In this document: one piece after another, positions 26,344 through 35,712 of the stretch
Numbering within the stretch: the first letter of the stretch is position 1
Layout: every line of letters begins with the position of its first letter
Notes under the pieces: model-generated
Told to the model about the DNA's origin: nothing
What the model saw: the letters and a program-made list of their open reading frames with translations, nothing else
Database searches by the model: none
Position numbers and translations under genes: made by a program
NCBI GenBank assembly: GCA_016869535.1
Contig: VGDX01000004.1
Coordinates: 1-64,000 of the forward strand
DNA length: 64,000 bases
Direction: 5' to 3'
Source: Alphaproteobacteria bacterium
GTDB taxonomy: Bacteria; Pseudomonadota; Alphaproteobacteria; Rhizobiales; Methyloligellaceae

Positions 26344-26838
26344 ATGAACGAGCTTGAGACCCGCAAGCAGCCTGCCCGCACGGATTTCGTGGACCAGCCG
26401 CATGCCTACGATCCGGTGACGCAGCCCCAACTCTTCCAGGCGGTGATCCGTAAGCGTTTCTTCGCCTTCATCGTCGATGCCATCATCATCACCATCTTGA
26501 CGGTCCTCGCCTATGTCGTGGTCGGAATACTCGGCGTCATTACCCTCGGCCTCGCCTGGCTCCTGCTCGGTCTCGTGTTCCCCGTGGTCGGCCTCGGCTA
26601 CAATGCCTTCACGATCGGCGGACCAAACTCCGCCACCATCGGGCAACGCATGATGGGGCTTAAGGTACGCATGTGGTATGGCGGCAGGGTCACGCCGCTG
26701 ATCGCCGCATTCCACGCGTTGCTGTTCTGGCTGTCTCTGGTGATCTTCGTCCCCATCCTGCTGTGGTGTTTTTTCGACGCCCGCAAACGCTGCCTGCACG
26801 ACATTCTGGCGGGTGTCGTGGTGATCAACCGCGCGTAA
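26344..26838 (+). CDS. RDD-family membrane protein
   Basis: A 164-residue inner-membrane protein with the family's Arg and Asp signature in KRFFAFIVDAIIITIL, three to four hydrophobic segments (about 43-65, 66-90, 118-140) and the closing KRCLHDILAGVVVI. The start at 26344 is preferred because GGAGAG lies just before it. It is placed between hemB and ate as in many Hyphomicrobiales. A transport role is proposed for some RDD proteins; the substrate here is unknown. Confidence 0.88.
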   Translation: MNELETRKQPARTDFVDQPHAYDPVTQPQLFQAVIRKRFFAFIVDAIIITILTVLAYVVVGILGVITLGLAWLLLGLVFPVVGLGYNAFTIGGPNSATIGQRMMGLKVRMWYGGRVTPLIAAFHALLFWLSLVIFVPILLWCFFDARKRCLHDILAGVVVINRA

Positions 26839-26948
26839 TTTGACTCATTCCAAATATGACAGGCGTGGGTCTAACGCATTGCGCGGAACCTGCCTGATCA
26901 ACTAAGCTTGCCGGCAATTGGCTTGGATTCGCTTCAGGTCGGGCACAC

Positions 26949-27683
26949 GTGACAGAGCATAAGAGCAACTTCCCCGAGTTCTACATTACGGCGCCGCAGC
27001 CTTGTCCCTATTTGCCCGGCCGGCTCGAGCGGAAGCTGTTCACCCACCTCACGCGCGACAAGCCGCGCTTCCTCATCGACAATTTGCTGAAGGGTGGTTT
27101 CCGGCGCAGCCAGAACATCGCCTATATGCCCTATTGCGACGCGTGCTCTTCCTGCGTGCCGGTGCGCATTCTGGTCGATGCGTTCGAAATGAGCCGCTCG
27201 CTCAAGCGCATCGCCCGCGCCAATGCCGATCTGGTGACGAAGCGCATGCAGCCGGCGCCGAGCGCCGAGCAATATTCGCTGTTCCGCAGTTACATCGATG
27301 CGCGTCACGCCGATGGCGGCATGGCCGAGATGTCGGTGCTCGATTACTCGCTGATGGTCGAAGACAGCGTGGTCGAGACCTTCGTCACCGAATATCGGGT
27401 GAAACCCGACCCCGAAGGCGACGGAACCTCGCCGCTCATTGCCGTATCGCTCTGCGACCGCTTAAGCGACGGCGTGTCCATGGTGTACAGCTTCTACGAT
27501 CCGGATCAGCACGCGCGCAGTCTCGGCACTTACATGATCCTCGACCATGTCGAATTCGCGCGGAGCCAAGGCCACCCGTTCGTCTATCTCGGCTATTGGA
27601 TCGAGGGCTCGCGCAAGATGAACTACAAGAACCGCTTCCAGCCGCAAGAGCGCCTCACCTCGAAGGGCTGGGTGCGCGACTAG
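26949..27683 (+). CDS. bpt: Aspartate/glutamate leucyltransferase (Bpt/ATE family)
   Basis: This enzyme transfers Leu from tRNA to proteins with N-terminal Asp or Glu, feeding the ClpS/ClpAP N-degron pathway. The N-terminal cysteine set is [10 protein letters not shown] and [12 protein letters not shown]; the C-terminal domain has [20 protein letters not shown] and [17 protein letters not shown]. The start is GTG at 26949. Its stop overlaps the stop of the convergent parC gene (27680-27683). Confidence 0.95.
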   Translation: MTEHKSNFPEFYITAPQPCPYLPGRLERKLFTHLTRDKPRFLIDNLLKGGFRRSQNIAYMPYCDACSSCVPVRILVDAFEMSRSLKRIARANADLVTKRMQPAPSAEQYSLFRSYIDARHADGGMAEMSVLDYSLMVEDSVVETFVTEYRVKPDPEGDGTSPLIAVSLCDRLSDGVSMVYSFYDPDQHARSLGTYMILDHVEFARSQGHPFVYLGYWIEGSRKMNYKNRFQPQERLTSKGWVRD

Positions 27684-29935
27684 AAGCGCGGGCCGAACTT
27701 CCCGGATTTGGGAAAGCCTTTGGGCGGCAAGCGGCCGGCCTGGGCGCGGGCGCCCCACCAATCCCTGAGCTCCGCTGAAGGAAGCGTAAAGTTGCGCCCG
27801 GCTGCGTCCTCGTATGTCAGCCCTTCTTTCTTGTCGAACACCTTGGCGTCGGCGAGGCCGCCATCCTTGTAACGCTGCAGCCGCACGCCCTTGCCGCGCG
27901 GCATCTCCGGCAATTCCTTCAAGGGGAACAGCAGAAGCTTCCGGTTCTCGCCGATCACGGCGATGCTGTCGCCTTCCACCGGTGCGCAGACCACGCCTTC
28001 TGTTTCCGCACTTACATTCAGCACCTGCTTGCCCTTGCGCGTCTGCGCCAGGACCTCGTCCTCGGGCACGATGAAGCCATGGCCGCTGGTCGAGGCGACC
28101 AGCAATTTGCGCCCCTCTTCATGGACGAAAAGCTCGACCGCATCCGACGCTTCCTCGATATCGATCATCAGGCGGAACGGTTCGCCATGCCCCCTGCCCC
28201 CGGGCAGCTTGTCGGCGCCAAGCGAATAGAAGCGGCCGTTGGTGGCGAACAGCAGCAGCGTGTCGGTGGTCTGCGCCTTGACGAAGCGCTTGAGCTTGTC
28301 GCCTTCCTTGAAGGCGAGACTGTCTGGCTCGGTCTGATGGCCCTTGATGGCGCGGATCCAGCCTTTCTCGGAGAGCACGACCGTCACCGGCTCTTTCTCG
28401 ATCATCGCCTCGGCAAGCTCGGTCTCGACTCCCTCAGGCGCCTCGGCGAAGCTCGTGCGGCGGCGCCCAAGCGCGGTCTTCTGCCCGAACTGATCCTTCA
28501 GCGACTTGATCTCGTCGGCAATGCGTTTCCACTGTCTGTCCTTGGAGGCAAGCAGCGATTTCAGTTCCTTGCGTTCCTTGGTCAGGCTGTCGTGCTCGCG
28601 CTTGATCTCCATCTCCTCGAGCTTGCGCAAGGCCCGCAGCCGCATGTTGAGGATGGCTTCGGTCTGTACGTCCGTGAGCTTGAATGCCTTCATCAGCGCG
28701 GGTTTCGGCTCGTCCTTCTCGCGGATAATTTTGATGACCTTGTCGAGATTGAGATAGACGATGAGATAGCCGTCGAGCACCTCGAGCCGGTGGTCGATCT
28801 TGGCGAGACGGTGCTTCGAGCGCCGCACCAGCACCACCTGACGGTGATCGAGCCACTCGCGCAGCACTTGCCGCAAGCCGATCACATTCGGCACAAGCCC
28901 GCGGCTCAGCACGTTCATATTGAGCGGCAGGCGCGCTTCCAGCTCGGTCAACTTGAACAGCTGCTCCATGAGCAGCACCGGATCGACAGTACGGCTCTTC
29001 GGCTCGAGCACCAGCCGGACCTCTTCCGTCGACTCGTCGCGCACGTCGGCGAGCAGCGGCAGTTTCTTCTGCTGCAGGAGTTCGGCGATGCGCTCGACCA
29101 GTCGCGCCTTCTGCACCTGGTAGGGAATCTCGGTGACGACGATCTGATAGGTGCCGCGCCCGGTGTCCTCTTCCTTCCAGCGCGCGCGCAAACGGAAGCT
29201 GCCCCGCCCGGTCTTGTAAGCCTCGACGATCGCCTCGCGCGGCTCGACGATCACCCCGCCGGTGGGGAGATCGGGACCCGGTACCAGTTCGGTCAGCTTG
29301 TCGGCGGTGGCATTGGGAAACTTGATGAGATGCAACGCCGCATCGCACAATTCGCCGGCATTATGCGGCGGGATCGATGTGGCCATGCCCACGGCGATGC
29401 CGGATGAGCCGTTGGCGAGCAGGTTGGGGAAATTAGCCGGCAAGACGACCGGCTCCGCCTCCTCGCCGTCATAGGTGGCGCGGAAGTCGATCGAATCCTC
29501 GTCGATGCCGTCGAGGAGGACCGCGGCGATCGGCGTAAGCCGCGCCTCGGTGTAGCGCATGGCCGCGGCGTTATCGCCGTCGACATTGCCGAAATTACCC
29601 TGCCCGTCCACCAGCGGATAGCGCACGGCGAAATCCTGCGCGAGACGCACCAGCGCGTCATAGACGGCGCGGTCGCCATGCGGGTGATATTTGCCGATGA
29701 CGTCGCCGACCACGCGCGCGCATTTCTTGAACCCGCCTTCCGGGTCGAGCTTGAGCTGGCGCATGGCATAAAGCAGGCGCCGGTGCACGGGCTTGAGCCC
29801 ATCGCGCACATCGGGCAGCGCGCGGTGCATGATGGTGGAAAGCGCATAAGCGAGATAGCGCTCTTCCAGCGCCTCGCGCAGATTCACCGGCTCGATCGGC
29901 CCTTGCGAATCAGGGGGCGGGATTCTTTTTCCCAT
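27680..29935 (-). CDS. parC: DNA topoisomerase IV subunit A
   Basis: ParC with ParE decatenates daughter chromosomes. The breakage-reunion domain covers about 25-480 with the catalytic Tyr128 in [11 protein letters not shown]. The quinolone-determining stretch reads [20 protein letters not shown]: Arg89 stands where many ParC proteins have Ser or Ala, and Asp93 where E. coli has Glu. The C-terminal domain is short (about 500-751) with a few beta-pinwheel blades and ends in a basic tail, which supports ParC rather than GyrA. It follows the CAP-domain gene by 31 bases. Confidence 0.95.
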   Translation of the reverse strand: MGKRIPPPDSQGPIEPVNLREALEERYLAYALSTIMHRALPDVRDGLKPVHRRLLYAMRQLKLDPEGGFKKCARVVGDVIGKYHPHGDRAVYDALVRLAQDFAVRYPLVDGQGNFGNVDGDNAAAMRYTEARLTPIAAVLLDGIDEDSIDFRATYDGEEAEPVVLPANFPNLLANGSSGIAVGMATSIPPHNAGELCDAALHLIKFPNATADKLTELVPGPDLPTGGVIVEPREAIVEAYKTGRGSFRLRARWKEEDTGRGTYQIVVTEIPYQVQKARLVERIAELLQQKKLPLLADVRDESTEEVRLVLEPKSRTVDPVLLMEQLFKLTELEARLPLNMNVLSRGLVPNVIGLRQVLREWLDHRQVVLVRRSKHRLAKIDHRLEVLDGYLIVYLNLDKVIKIIREKDEPKPALMKAFKLTDVQTEAILNMRLRALRKLEEMEIKREHDSLTKERKELKSLLASKDRQWKRIADEIKSLKDQFGQKTALGRRRTSFAEAPEGVETELAEAMIEKEPVTVVLSEKGWIRAIKGHQTEPDSLAFKEGDKLKRFVKAQTTDTLLLFATNGRFYSLGADKLPGGRGHGEPFRLMIDIEEASDAVELFVHEEGRKLLVASTSGHGFIVPEDEVLAQTRKGKQVLNVSAETEGVVCAPVEGDSIAVIGENRKLLLFPLKELPEMPRGKGVRLQRYKDGGLADAKVFDKKEGLTYEDAAGRNFTLPSAELRDWWGARAQAGRLPPKGFPKSGKFGPRF

Positions 29936-29966
29936 GACCCGCGCTTAGCGCATGAATTGGGCACGC

Positions 29967-30563
29967 TCAAGGGACGCGTTGCGGATTGCGGTCCGGCAGA
30001 CCCGGACCTTGCGCGGCGCTTGACGCTTCAGGCGCGATTTGGCCGCCGCGGCAGGTCGTGTCGATGAAGAGCTGCACCTCGGTATAAATCCAGCGCCCGC
30101 CATGCTTCCAGCCGACAGCGCCGACACCGATATCGGTAGACCGCGATCTGAGCGCGCGGTCATGGCCGGGCGAGTTCTTCCAGAAGTTCATGGCCTTGCC
30201 GACCGCCGTACCGAGCGATGCCCTGTTGGGTCTCGTCCAGGAGCGGTGCCAATTCTCGCCCTGGAACTTGCAGTATTTGACGCCGCCCTCGCGCAGACGC
30301 TGCGAGGGGCTGCGGCCGTCGGCGCGATGTCCGGTCTTGTCGGTGCGCGCGAGATAATAGGCATAAGCCTGCGCCACGCGGTTGGCGCCGGCGTGCTCGC
30401 GCAAAGGGGGTAACCCCCTCTCGGCCCGATAGGAGTTGGTCGCGGCGATGATCGATCCCCTGGCGCCGGACACATCGAATTGTTGTGCTAGAGCGGGCGC
30501 GCAGGTGCCGAGCGCCGTCATCATCAAAGCGAGGGAAATGATGCCCTGCTTGCGGGCCGGCAT
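29967..30563 (-). CDS. Exported CAP-domain (SCP-like) protein
   Basis: A 198-residue secreted protein. The start at 30563 has GGAGG nine bases upstream; a frame to 30599 lacks this. The signal peptide is ISLALMMTALGTCAPALAQ. The CAP domain runs about 35-165: ATNSYRAERGLPPLREHAGA, AYAYYLARTDKTGHRADGRS, GENWHRSW and MNFWKNSPGHDRAL. Function of bacterial CAP proteins is poorly defined. The C-terminus closes with GLPDRNPQRVP, the same short motif found in the extensin-like protein (23298) and the lytic transglycosylase (42782). Confidence 0.88.
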   Translation of the reverse strand: MPARKQGIISLALMMTALGTCAPALAQQFDVSGARGSIIAATNSYRAERGLPPLREHAGANRVAQAYAYYLARTDKTGHRADGRSPSQRLREGGVKYCKFQGENWHRSWTRPNRASLGTAVGKAMNFWKNSPGHDRALRSRSTDIGVGAVGWKHGGRWIYTEVQLFIDTTCRGGQIAPEASSAAQGPGLPDRNPQRVP

Positions 30564-30618
30564 GCGCTTGCCTCCGGTACGCGCGATTTTACCGCTCAAG
30601 AGAGGCTCTGCCTAGAAA

Positions 30619-31359
30619 TTATGCGGAAAGCGCCGCTTTCGGCGATCGCGCCAGCAGGTCGACAAGACGTTCGCGGGACTGCGGCATGGTGAGCCCATGC
30701 GGATCGAGCACGTCGCGCGCCAGAAAATGGCCGGTCAAGATGAAGCCCGCCACGATATCGGCTTCATTCGCCGGGGCCGTCGCGTCGAGCAGGAAGGCCG
30801 GCAGTCTGAGCAGCCTGTCGCCATACGGTTCCCCGGCGTCGCGCGACACGGCGCGGCCCGAGCGCGGCGACACATAAACAAGCTCAGCCTCGGCGCCGGT
30901 CGCCGCACAAGCGGCAAGATCGAGGCCGAAGCCAAGCTCCTGCAACAGTTGCAGCTCCCAGCGCACCAGGAGCTTCGGCCAGAGCCTCGCATCGTCGAAA
31001 GCATGCAGTACATCGAGCGTCGCGTCATATAGCTCCGGATGCGGGTCGCGTTCGGGCAGAAGCCGCGCGAGCCCGGCTAGAGTGCTAATGGCGGCGAGCG
31101 CCGAAGCGTCGTCGAGGACACGCGCGGCATTCGCCTCGATCAATTCGACATTGATGCCGCCGAGATGCTCCGACAGCCGGGCGCGCCAGGTGACGCGAAT
31201 GAGATTGCCGGGCTGGAGCAAAGGCCGGATGCGCCGCGAGCGTCCGCCGCGTACCAGCCCGAGATGACGCCCATGCGCGCGGGTGAAGAATTCGGCCACC
31301 GCATTCGCTTCGCCAAGCAGCTTGGCGGAAAGGAAGATGCCCTCGTCGCTCCAGTCCAT
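30619..31359 (-). CDS. recO: DNA repair protein RecO
   Basis: RecO anneals single strands and loads RecA with RecR. The 246-residue protein has the N-terminal OB-fold (WSDEGIFLSAKLLGEANAVA, GLVRGGRSRRIRPLLQPGN) and the helical C-terminal domain with WELQLLQELGFGLDL and a remnant CAATGAE where zinc-binding forms have a Cys cluster. It follows era by 9 bases, the standard rnc-era-recO order. Confidence 0.94.
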   Translation of the reverse strand: MDWSDEGIFLSAKLLGEANAVAEFFTRAHGRHLGLVRGGRSRRIRPLLQPGNLIRVTWRARLSEHLGGINVELIEANAARVLDDASALAAISTLAGLARLLPERDPHPELYDATLDVLHAFDDARLWPKLLVRWELQLLQELGFGLDLAACAATGAEAELVYVSPRSGRAVSRDAGEPYGDRLLRLPAFLLDATAPANEADIVAGFILTGHFLARDVLDPHGLTMPQSRERLVDLLARSPKAALSA

Positions 31360-31368
31360 CGTCTAGCT

Positions 31369-32283
31369 TCAGACCTTATCGCGGGGAAAGTCCAGGCCCA
31401 TCTCGCGGTAGCGCTCGGGGTCCTCACCCCAGCGCTCGCGCACTTTGACAAACAGAAAAAGATGCACGAGCACCCCCGCCATCTCACCGATCTCCTTGCG
31501 CGCCGCCATGGAAATTTCCTTGATGGTCGCGCCCTTGGCGCCGAGCACGATCTTCCGCTGACTCTCGCGCTCGACATAAATGGTTTGCTCGACGCGCACG
31601 CTGCCGTCCTTCAGTTCCTTCCAGTCCATGGTCTCGACTGTCAGCTTGTAGGGCAACTCGTCGTGCAGCCTGACAAACAGCTTTTCCCGCGTGATCTCCG
31701 CCGCGGTTTGACGCAGCGATGCGTCGGTGAGTTGATCATCGGGGAAGAGCCACGGCCCCGGCGGCACGGCTTCACCGAGATAGGCTCTGAGATCGTCCAT
31801 GCCGTCGCCGGTTAGGGCCGAGACCATGAACACGCGGTCGAAGGCTTTCAAGGCTGAAAGCTCTCCGGTGAGGTGCAGCAAATCGGGCTTCGCCACCAGA
31901 TCGATCTTGTTGAGGATGGCGATGGTCGGCCGCTTCACCTGCGGCAGATGTTCGAGCAGTGGATCGAGCCGCGTGTCGATGCCGTGAGTGGCGTCGATCA
32001 CCAAGGCGACGATATCGGCTTCCCCCGCCCGATCCCAGGCGGCTTGCGACATGGCGCGGTCGAGCCGCCGTTTGGGCGGAAAGATGCCGGGCGTGTCGAT
32101 CAGGATCACTTGCGACGTGCCGATCAAGGCGATGCCTCGCACCGGCCCGCGCGTCGTCTGAGCCTTATGGGTGACGATGGACACCTTGGCGCCGACCAAC
32201 GCGTTCGTCAGGGTGGATTTGCCGCTGTTCGGCGCGCCGATCAGCGCCACGAAACCGCAACCCGTGGCCTCTGCGTCAGCCAT
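31369..32283 (-). CDS. era: GTPase Era
   Basis: Era is an essential GTPase binding 16S rRNA during 30S maturation. G motifs: GAPNSGKSTLTN (G1), THKAQTTRGPVRG (G2), LIDTPGIF (G3), ILNKIDLV (G4) and VSALTGDG (G5). The KH domain is at the C-terminus (VEQTIYVERESQRKIVLG, GAKGATIKEI). The start at 32283 (MADAEATGCGFVALIG) gives 304 residues and overlaps the rnc end by 8 bases; the open frame extends much further upstream but that is a shadow of rnc. Confidence 0.97.
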   Translation of the reverse strand: MADAEATGCGFVALIGAPNSGKSTLTNALVGAKVSIVTHKAQTTRGPVRGIALIGTSQVILIDTPGIFPPKRRLDRAMSQAAWDRAGEADIVALVIDATHGIDTRLDPLLEHLPQVKRPTIAILNKIDLVAKPDLLHLTGELSALKAFDRVFMVSALTGDGMDDLRAYLGEAVPPGPWLFPDDQLTDASLRQTAAEITREKLFVRLHDELPYKLTVETMDWKELKDGSVRVEQTIYVERESQRKIVLGAKGATIKEISMAARKEIGEMAGVLVHLFLFVKVRERWGEDPERYREMGLDFPRDKV

Positions 32284-33040
32284 CTTGAGGCGCTCGCCAC
32301 ACGCCTTCGCGCAGCAGCATGGCAAGAGCCGCCGCCTGCTCGGCCGCGCGTTTGTTGGTCCCCTGCCCGCGCTCGGGCGGCACGCCTTCGATCTGCACCT
32401 CGGCGGTGAAGCGCGGCGCGTGATCGGGCCCCTCGCGGGCGATTTCCAGATAGCGCGGCAGAGGCAGGCGCCTGCCTTGCGCCCATTCCTGCAATACCGA
32501 TTTGGGATCCGGCGCGGCTTCCTCAAGCTCGCCGAGATAAGGCTCCCAAAATTTCCACACGATCGTGGCTGCCGCCGCATAACCGCCATCGGCGAAAATG
32601 GCACCAAGCACCGCCTCGCAGCCATTGGCGAGGATGGTCTTCTTGTAGCGGCCGCCACTGCCAGCCTCGCCGCCACTCATCAGGATGTAGCGGCCGAGGT
32701 CCCAGTCGCTTGCCACTTCGGCGCAGGTTTCCGCCCGCACCAGATGATTGAACCAGCGCGCCAAATCGCCTTCTGGTGCCTCGGGAAAGCGCTCGATCAG
32801 AAGCTCGGCGATGGCAAGGCCAAGGACGCGATCGCCCAAGAATTCGAGCCGCTCATTATCTTCATTGGGCTGTAAGCCGGCCCGCGCGCTCGCATGGGTC
32901 AGGGCAAGCGTGAGCAGGTCTTGATCGGCGAAGGCGTGGCCGAGTCGTGCCACAAGTTCGTTGAGCGCCGTGTCCCGCCGTTTCGGCAAGATCAATTCAC
33001 CACGTCGAAGAGGCGCGACCAGCGTACACTGGTCGGCCAT
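32276..33040 (-). CDS. rnc: Ribonuclease III
   Basis: RNase III cuts double-stranded RNA, including rRNA precursors. The catalytic signature is NERLEFLGDRVLGLAIAELL, with a second acidic set in ANGCEAVLGAIFADGG; the dsRNA-binding domain follows (DPKSVLQEWAQGRRLPLPRY, GTNKRAAEQAAALAML). Length is 254 with a 25-residue leader before LNELVARLGHAF, so a start further downstream is possible. Its N-terminal coding part overlaps the lepB end by 49 bases. Confidence 0.96.
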   Translation of the reverse strand: MADQCTLVAPLRRGELILPKRRDTALNELVARLGHAFADQDLLTLALTHASARAGLQPNEDNERLEFLGDRVLGLAIAELLIERFPEAPEGDLARWFNHLVRAETCAEVASDWDLGRYILMSGGEAGSGGRYKKTILANGCEAVLGAIFADGGYAAAATIVWKFWEPYLGELEEAAPDPKSVLQEWAQGRRLPLPRYLEIAREGPDHAPRFTAEVQIEGVPPERGQGTNKRAAEQAAALAMLLREGVWRAPQDG

Positions 33041-33747
33041 TTCCAGAATTCCCAGAAGCTCGACCTCTCGTCGATAGAAAAGAAAATCACCTGCGCCTTG
33101 CCCACCAGATTCTCGAAGGGAACGAAACCGACCTCGGATAGAAACCGGCTGTCGGTGGAGTTGTCGCGGTTATCGCCCATCATGAAGAAATGATCCTCGG
33201 GCACACGGTAGATTTCGGTATTGTCGCCGAAGCTCGACTTCACGATGTCGAGAACCGGATAGCTCACCCCGTTCGGCAGCGTTTCCCGGAACTGCGCTAA
33301 TTGGCGCAAGCGTCCCGAGGGCTCCGTCACCACGTAATCCTGGATCTTTTCCTTCGGCACGGCTTGACCGTTGATGTGCAAGACACCGTCGATCATCTGG
33401 ATCTCGTCGCCAGGCAGGCCGATGACGCGCTTGATATAGTCCGTCTCATTGTCGCGCGGCAGCTTGAACACCACGACATCCCCGCGTTCGGGTTCAGACG
33501 CCCAGATGCGCCCGGGGAACAGGTTCAAACCGAATGGAAAGGAATAGCGGCTGTAGCCATAGCTGTATTTCGACACGAAGAGATAGTCGCCGATCAGCAG
33601 CGTCGGGATCATCGACCCCGATGGGATGTTGAACGGCTGGAACAGGAACACGCGTACGATGAGCGCGAGGATCAGGGCGTGGATAACGACACGGATGGTG
33701 TCCCGCATCCCGCCTTTCGCTTCCGTTTTTTGGGCCTCTACGCTCAT
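32992..33747 (-). CDS. lepB: Signal peptidase I
   Basis: LepB cleaves signal peptides of exported proteins at the outer face of the inner membrane. One membrane anchor (VVIHALILALIVRVFLF) precedes the catalytic Ser in PSGSMIPTLLIGDYLFVSK; the general base Lys lies in DYIKRVIGLPGDEI. Later family boxes are FFMMGDNRDNSTDSRF and GKAQVIFFSID. The start at 33747 (Met8 of the longest frame) is preferred because GGAGAG is upstream. Length 251. Confidence 0.96.
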   Translation of the reverse strand: MSVEAQKTEAKGGMRDTIRVVIHALILALIVRVFLFQPFNIPSGSMIPTLLIGDYLFVSKYSYGYSRYSFPFGLNLFPGRIWASEPERGDVVVFKLPRDNETDYIKRVIGLPGDEIQMIDGVLHINGQAVPKEKIQDYVVTEPSGRLRQLAQFRETLPNGVSYPVLDIVKSSFGDNTEIYRVPEDHFFMMGDNRDNSTDSRFLSEVGFVPFENLVGKAQVIFFSIDERSSFWEFWKWPTSVRWSRLFDVVN

Positions 33748-33836
33748 CGCGGAAGCTCTCTCCTGCATGTTTTTAAGTGGAATTCACCACAGGGCAGGCG
33801 CCCCTATAGCCTCTCCCCGATGATGAGGCAAATTGG

Positions 33837-34253
33837 TCAGTCTCGCGTGGGGATTTTCAGGGCTGAAATGATGACTATAGCCTGAGCCGTGGGAAAATCG
33901 TCGGTAATCGTGAGATCGATACGCACGTCGTGGCCATCGGGCACGATGCGGGCAAGAGCCAGCGCGGCGCCTCCTGTCAGCTCCATGGTCGGGCGCCCGG
34001 AGGGCAGATTGACCACCCCCATGTCGCGCCAGAACACGCCCTGCCTGAAGCCGGTGCCGAGCGCCTTGGCACAAGCCTCCTTGGCGGCGAAGCGCTTGGC
34101 ATAAGAGGCGGCGCGCGCCGCCCTGCCGTCGGACTTCCGCCGTTCGATCTCCGTGAAAATGCGGTCAAGGAAACGTTCGCCGTAACGCTCGATGGTCCGT
34201 TCGACGCGCCTGATGTCGATGATGTCGTTACCGAGTCCGAGGATCATGCTCAC
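33837..34253 (-). CDS. acpS: Holo-ACP synthase
   Basis: AcpS attaches 4'-phosphopantetheine from CoA to acyl carrier protein. Motifs: [16 protein letters not shown] (magnesium Asp) and [16 protein letters not shown]. Length 138 is slightly above 120-135. It overlaps pdxJ by 4 bases (ATGA type) and is followed by lepB after 89 bases. The pdxJ-acpS-lepB-rnc-era order is conserved widely. Confidence 0.95.
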   Translation of the reverse strand: MSMILGLGNDIIDIRRVERTIERYGERFLDRIFTEIERRKSDGRAARAASYAKRFAAKEACAKALGTGFRQGVFWRDMGVVNLPSGRPTMELTGGAALALARIVPDGHDVRIDLTITDDFPTAQAIVIISALKIPTRD

Positions 34254-35050
34254 GTTCCGGCGGTGCTGACTTGCTTTGCTTCGTGACGCAGGTCTTTGCG
34301 CGCCTCGTCCATAATCGTGCGCATGCGCCGCACGCTTTCGGCAAGCCCGACAAAGAGCGCTTCGCCCACGAGATAATGTCCAATATTCAGTTCAACGATC
34401 TCGGGAATGGCCGCGATCGGCCCGACATTGTCGTAATCGAGCCCGTGACCCGCGTGGACCTCGAGCCCAAGAGCGGCGGCCTGACGTGCGGCGTCCTGGT
34501 GACGCTTGAGCTCGCGCGAGGCGGTCGCCGTATCTCCGGTGGTAACGGCATTGCAGTAAGTGCCGGTATGCAATTCGATCGCATCGGCGCCGACTTCGCG
34601 CGAGGCGCGGATCTGTTCGATCACCGGGTCGATGAACAGAGAGACGTGAATACCGGCACGCCGGAGTTCGGCGATGAAAGGCTTGAGCGTGTCAATCTGG
34701 CTCGCGACGTCGAGACCTCCCTCGGTGGTCAATTCCTCGCGCCGCTCGGGCACGAGGCACGTCGCATGGGGACGGACCTTGAGGGCGATGGTCAGCATTT
34801 CCGGCGTCACGGCCATTTCCATATTGAGCGGCGCCAGCCTTGCAGCCGCAAGCCGGACGATGTCATCGTCGCGAATATGACGGCGATCCTCCCTGAGATG
34901 GGCGGTGATGTTGTCGGCGCCGGCGCCGACCACCGTCTTCGCCGCCCGTAACGGGTCGGGGTTACGGCCGCCGCGCGCGTTGCGCAACGTGGCGATGTGA
35001 TCGATGTTGATGCCGAGGCGGATCGGCGGCACAGCAGACCGTGACGTCAT
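34250..35050 (-). CDS. pdxJ: Pyridoxine 5'-phosphate synthase
   Basis: PdxJ makes pyridoxine phosphate from amino-acetone phosphate and deoxyxylulose phosphate. Signatures: [74 protein letters not shown] and [13 protein letters not shown]. Length 266 is close to the usual 240-260. It overlaps both neighbours by 4 bases, so DUF2062-pdxJ-acpS are translationally linked. Confidence 0.97.
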   Translation of the reverse strand: MTSRSAVPPIRLGINIDHIATLRNARGGRNPDPLRAAKTVVGAGADNITAHLREDRRHIRDDDIVRLAAARLAPLNMEMAVTPEMLTIALKVRPHATCLVPERREELTTEGGLDVASQIDTLKPFIAELRRAGIHVSLFIDPVIEQIRASREVGADAIELHTGTYCNAVTTGDTATASRELKRHQDAARQAAALGLEVHAGHGLDYDNVGPIAAIPEIVELNIGHYLVGEALFVGLAESVRRMRTIMDEARKDLRHEAKQVSTAGT

Positions 35051-35604
35051 TGTGTTCCGAGCACCTCACGTTCGCGAATCTCGCGCTCGCGCCGGCGACG
35101 ATCCTGATAGGCTTCGACGATTGGCTTGACGACGACATAACAAAGCGCAGCAACCGCGAGGCCGATGGGGATGGCCCCTAACGACATCGGTATGATGATG
35201 GGCCAGAGCTGCGCGAGTGAACCCTCGGTGAATGCCGCCGGCAAGTCAACGGGCCGCTCGGCTTCGCTGCCCAGCATCAATGTGCCCATCTCGTAGGTCG
35301 TGTACCAGAATAACGGGTAGGTCAGCGGATTGCCCATGAAGGTGCCGAAGACGGCGGCGACCATGCTGCCGCCGAGGAACCAGGCGATCGCGACGGCGAG
35401 CGCCACATGCACGCCGAAAAATGGCGTCACCGCCCAGAAGGCCCCAACGGCAAAACCGAGCGCGATCGCGTGCGGCGTAGCCTTCAGCCGGCGCAGGCGA
35501 TAAGCGACATAGCGGCTCGAGCGCCCCCAACTGCGCCGGGGCCATAAATGCACCCGCACGCGTTCCGCCATGCTCTCAGAATCACGACGCTTGAACAGCA
35601 TCAC
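35047..35604 (-). CDS. DUF2062 membrane protein
   Basis: A 185-residue protein with the DUF2062 core: [20 protein letters not shown], then [20 protein letters not shown] and [18 protein letters not shown]. Three hydrophobic segments (about 47-70, 75-105, 138-162) and a charged Arg/Glu tail place it in the inner membrane. It is regularly found between rsh and pdxJ in this order. No biochemical function is established. Confidence 0.88.
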   Translation of the reverse strand: MMLFKRRDSESMAERVRVHLWPRRSWGRSSRYVAYRLRRLKATPHAIALGFAVGAFWAVTPFFGVHVALAVAIAWFLGGSMVAAVFGTFMGNPLTYPLFWYTTYEMGTLMLGSEAERPVDLPAAFTEGSLAQLWPIIIPMSLGAIPIGLAVAALCYVVVKPIVEAYQDRRRREREIREREVLGTQ

Positions 35605-35712
35605 ACCCTCAAAATCTGCGCCGCCTTACTACCGGATGTTGTCCGCTCTTTGGCAAACGAACCCAATATACTTGGTGAATGTTCCGCGAGACACCAAGGG
35701 TAGCGCCGGCGG

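Noticed and set aside
28079-29407. 442-residue plus-strand open frame opposite parC
   Set aside because: Antisense shadow of parC; composition follows the complementary codons.
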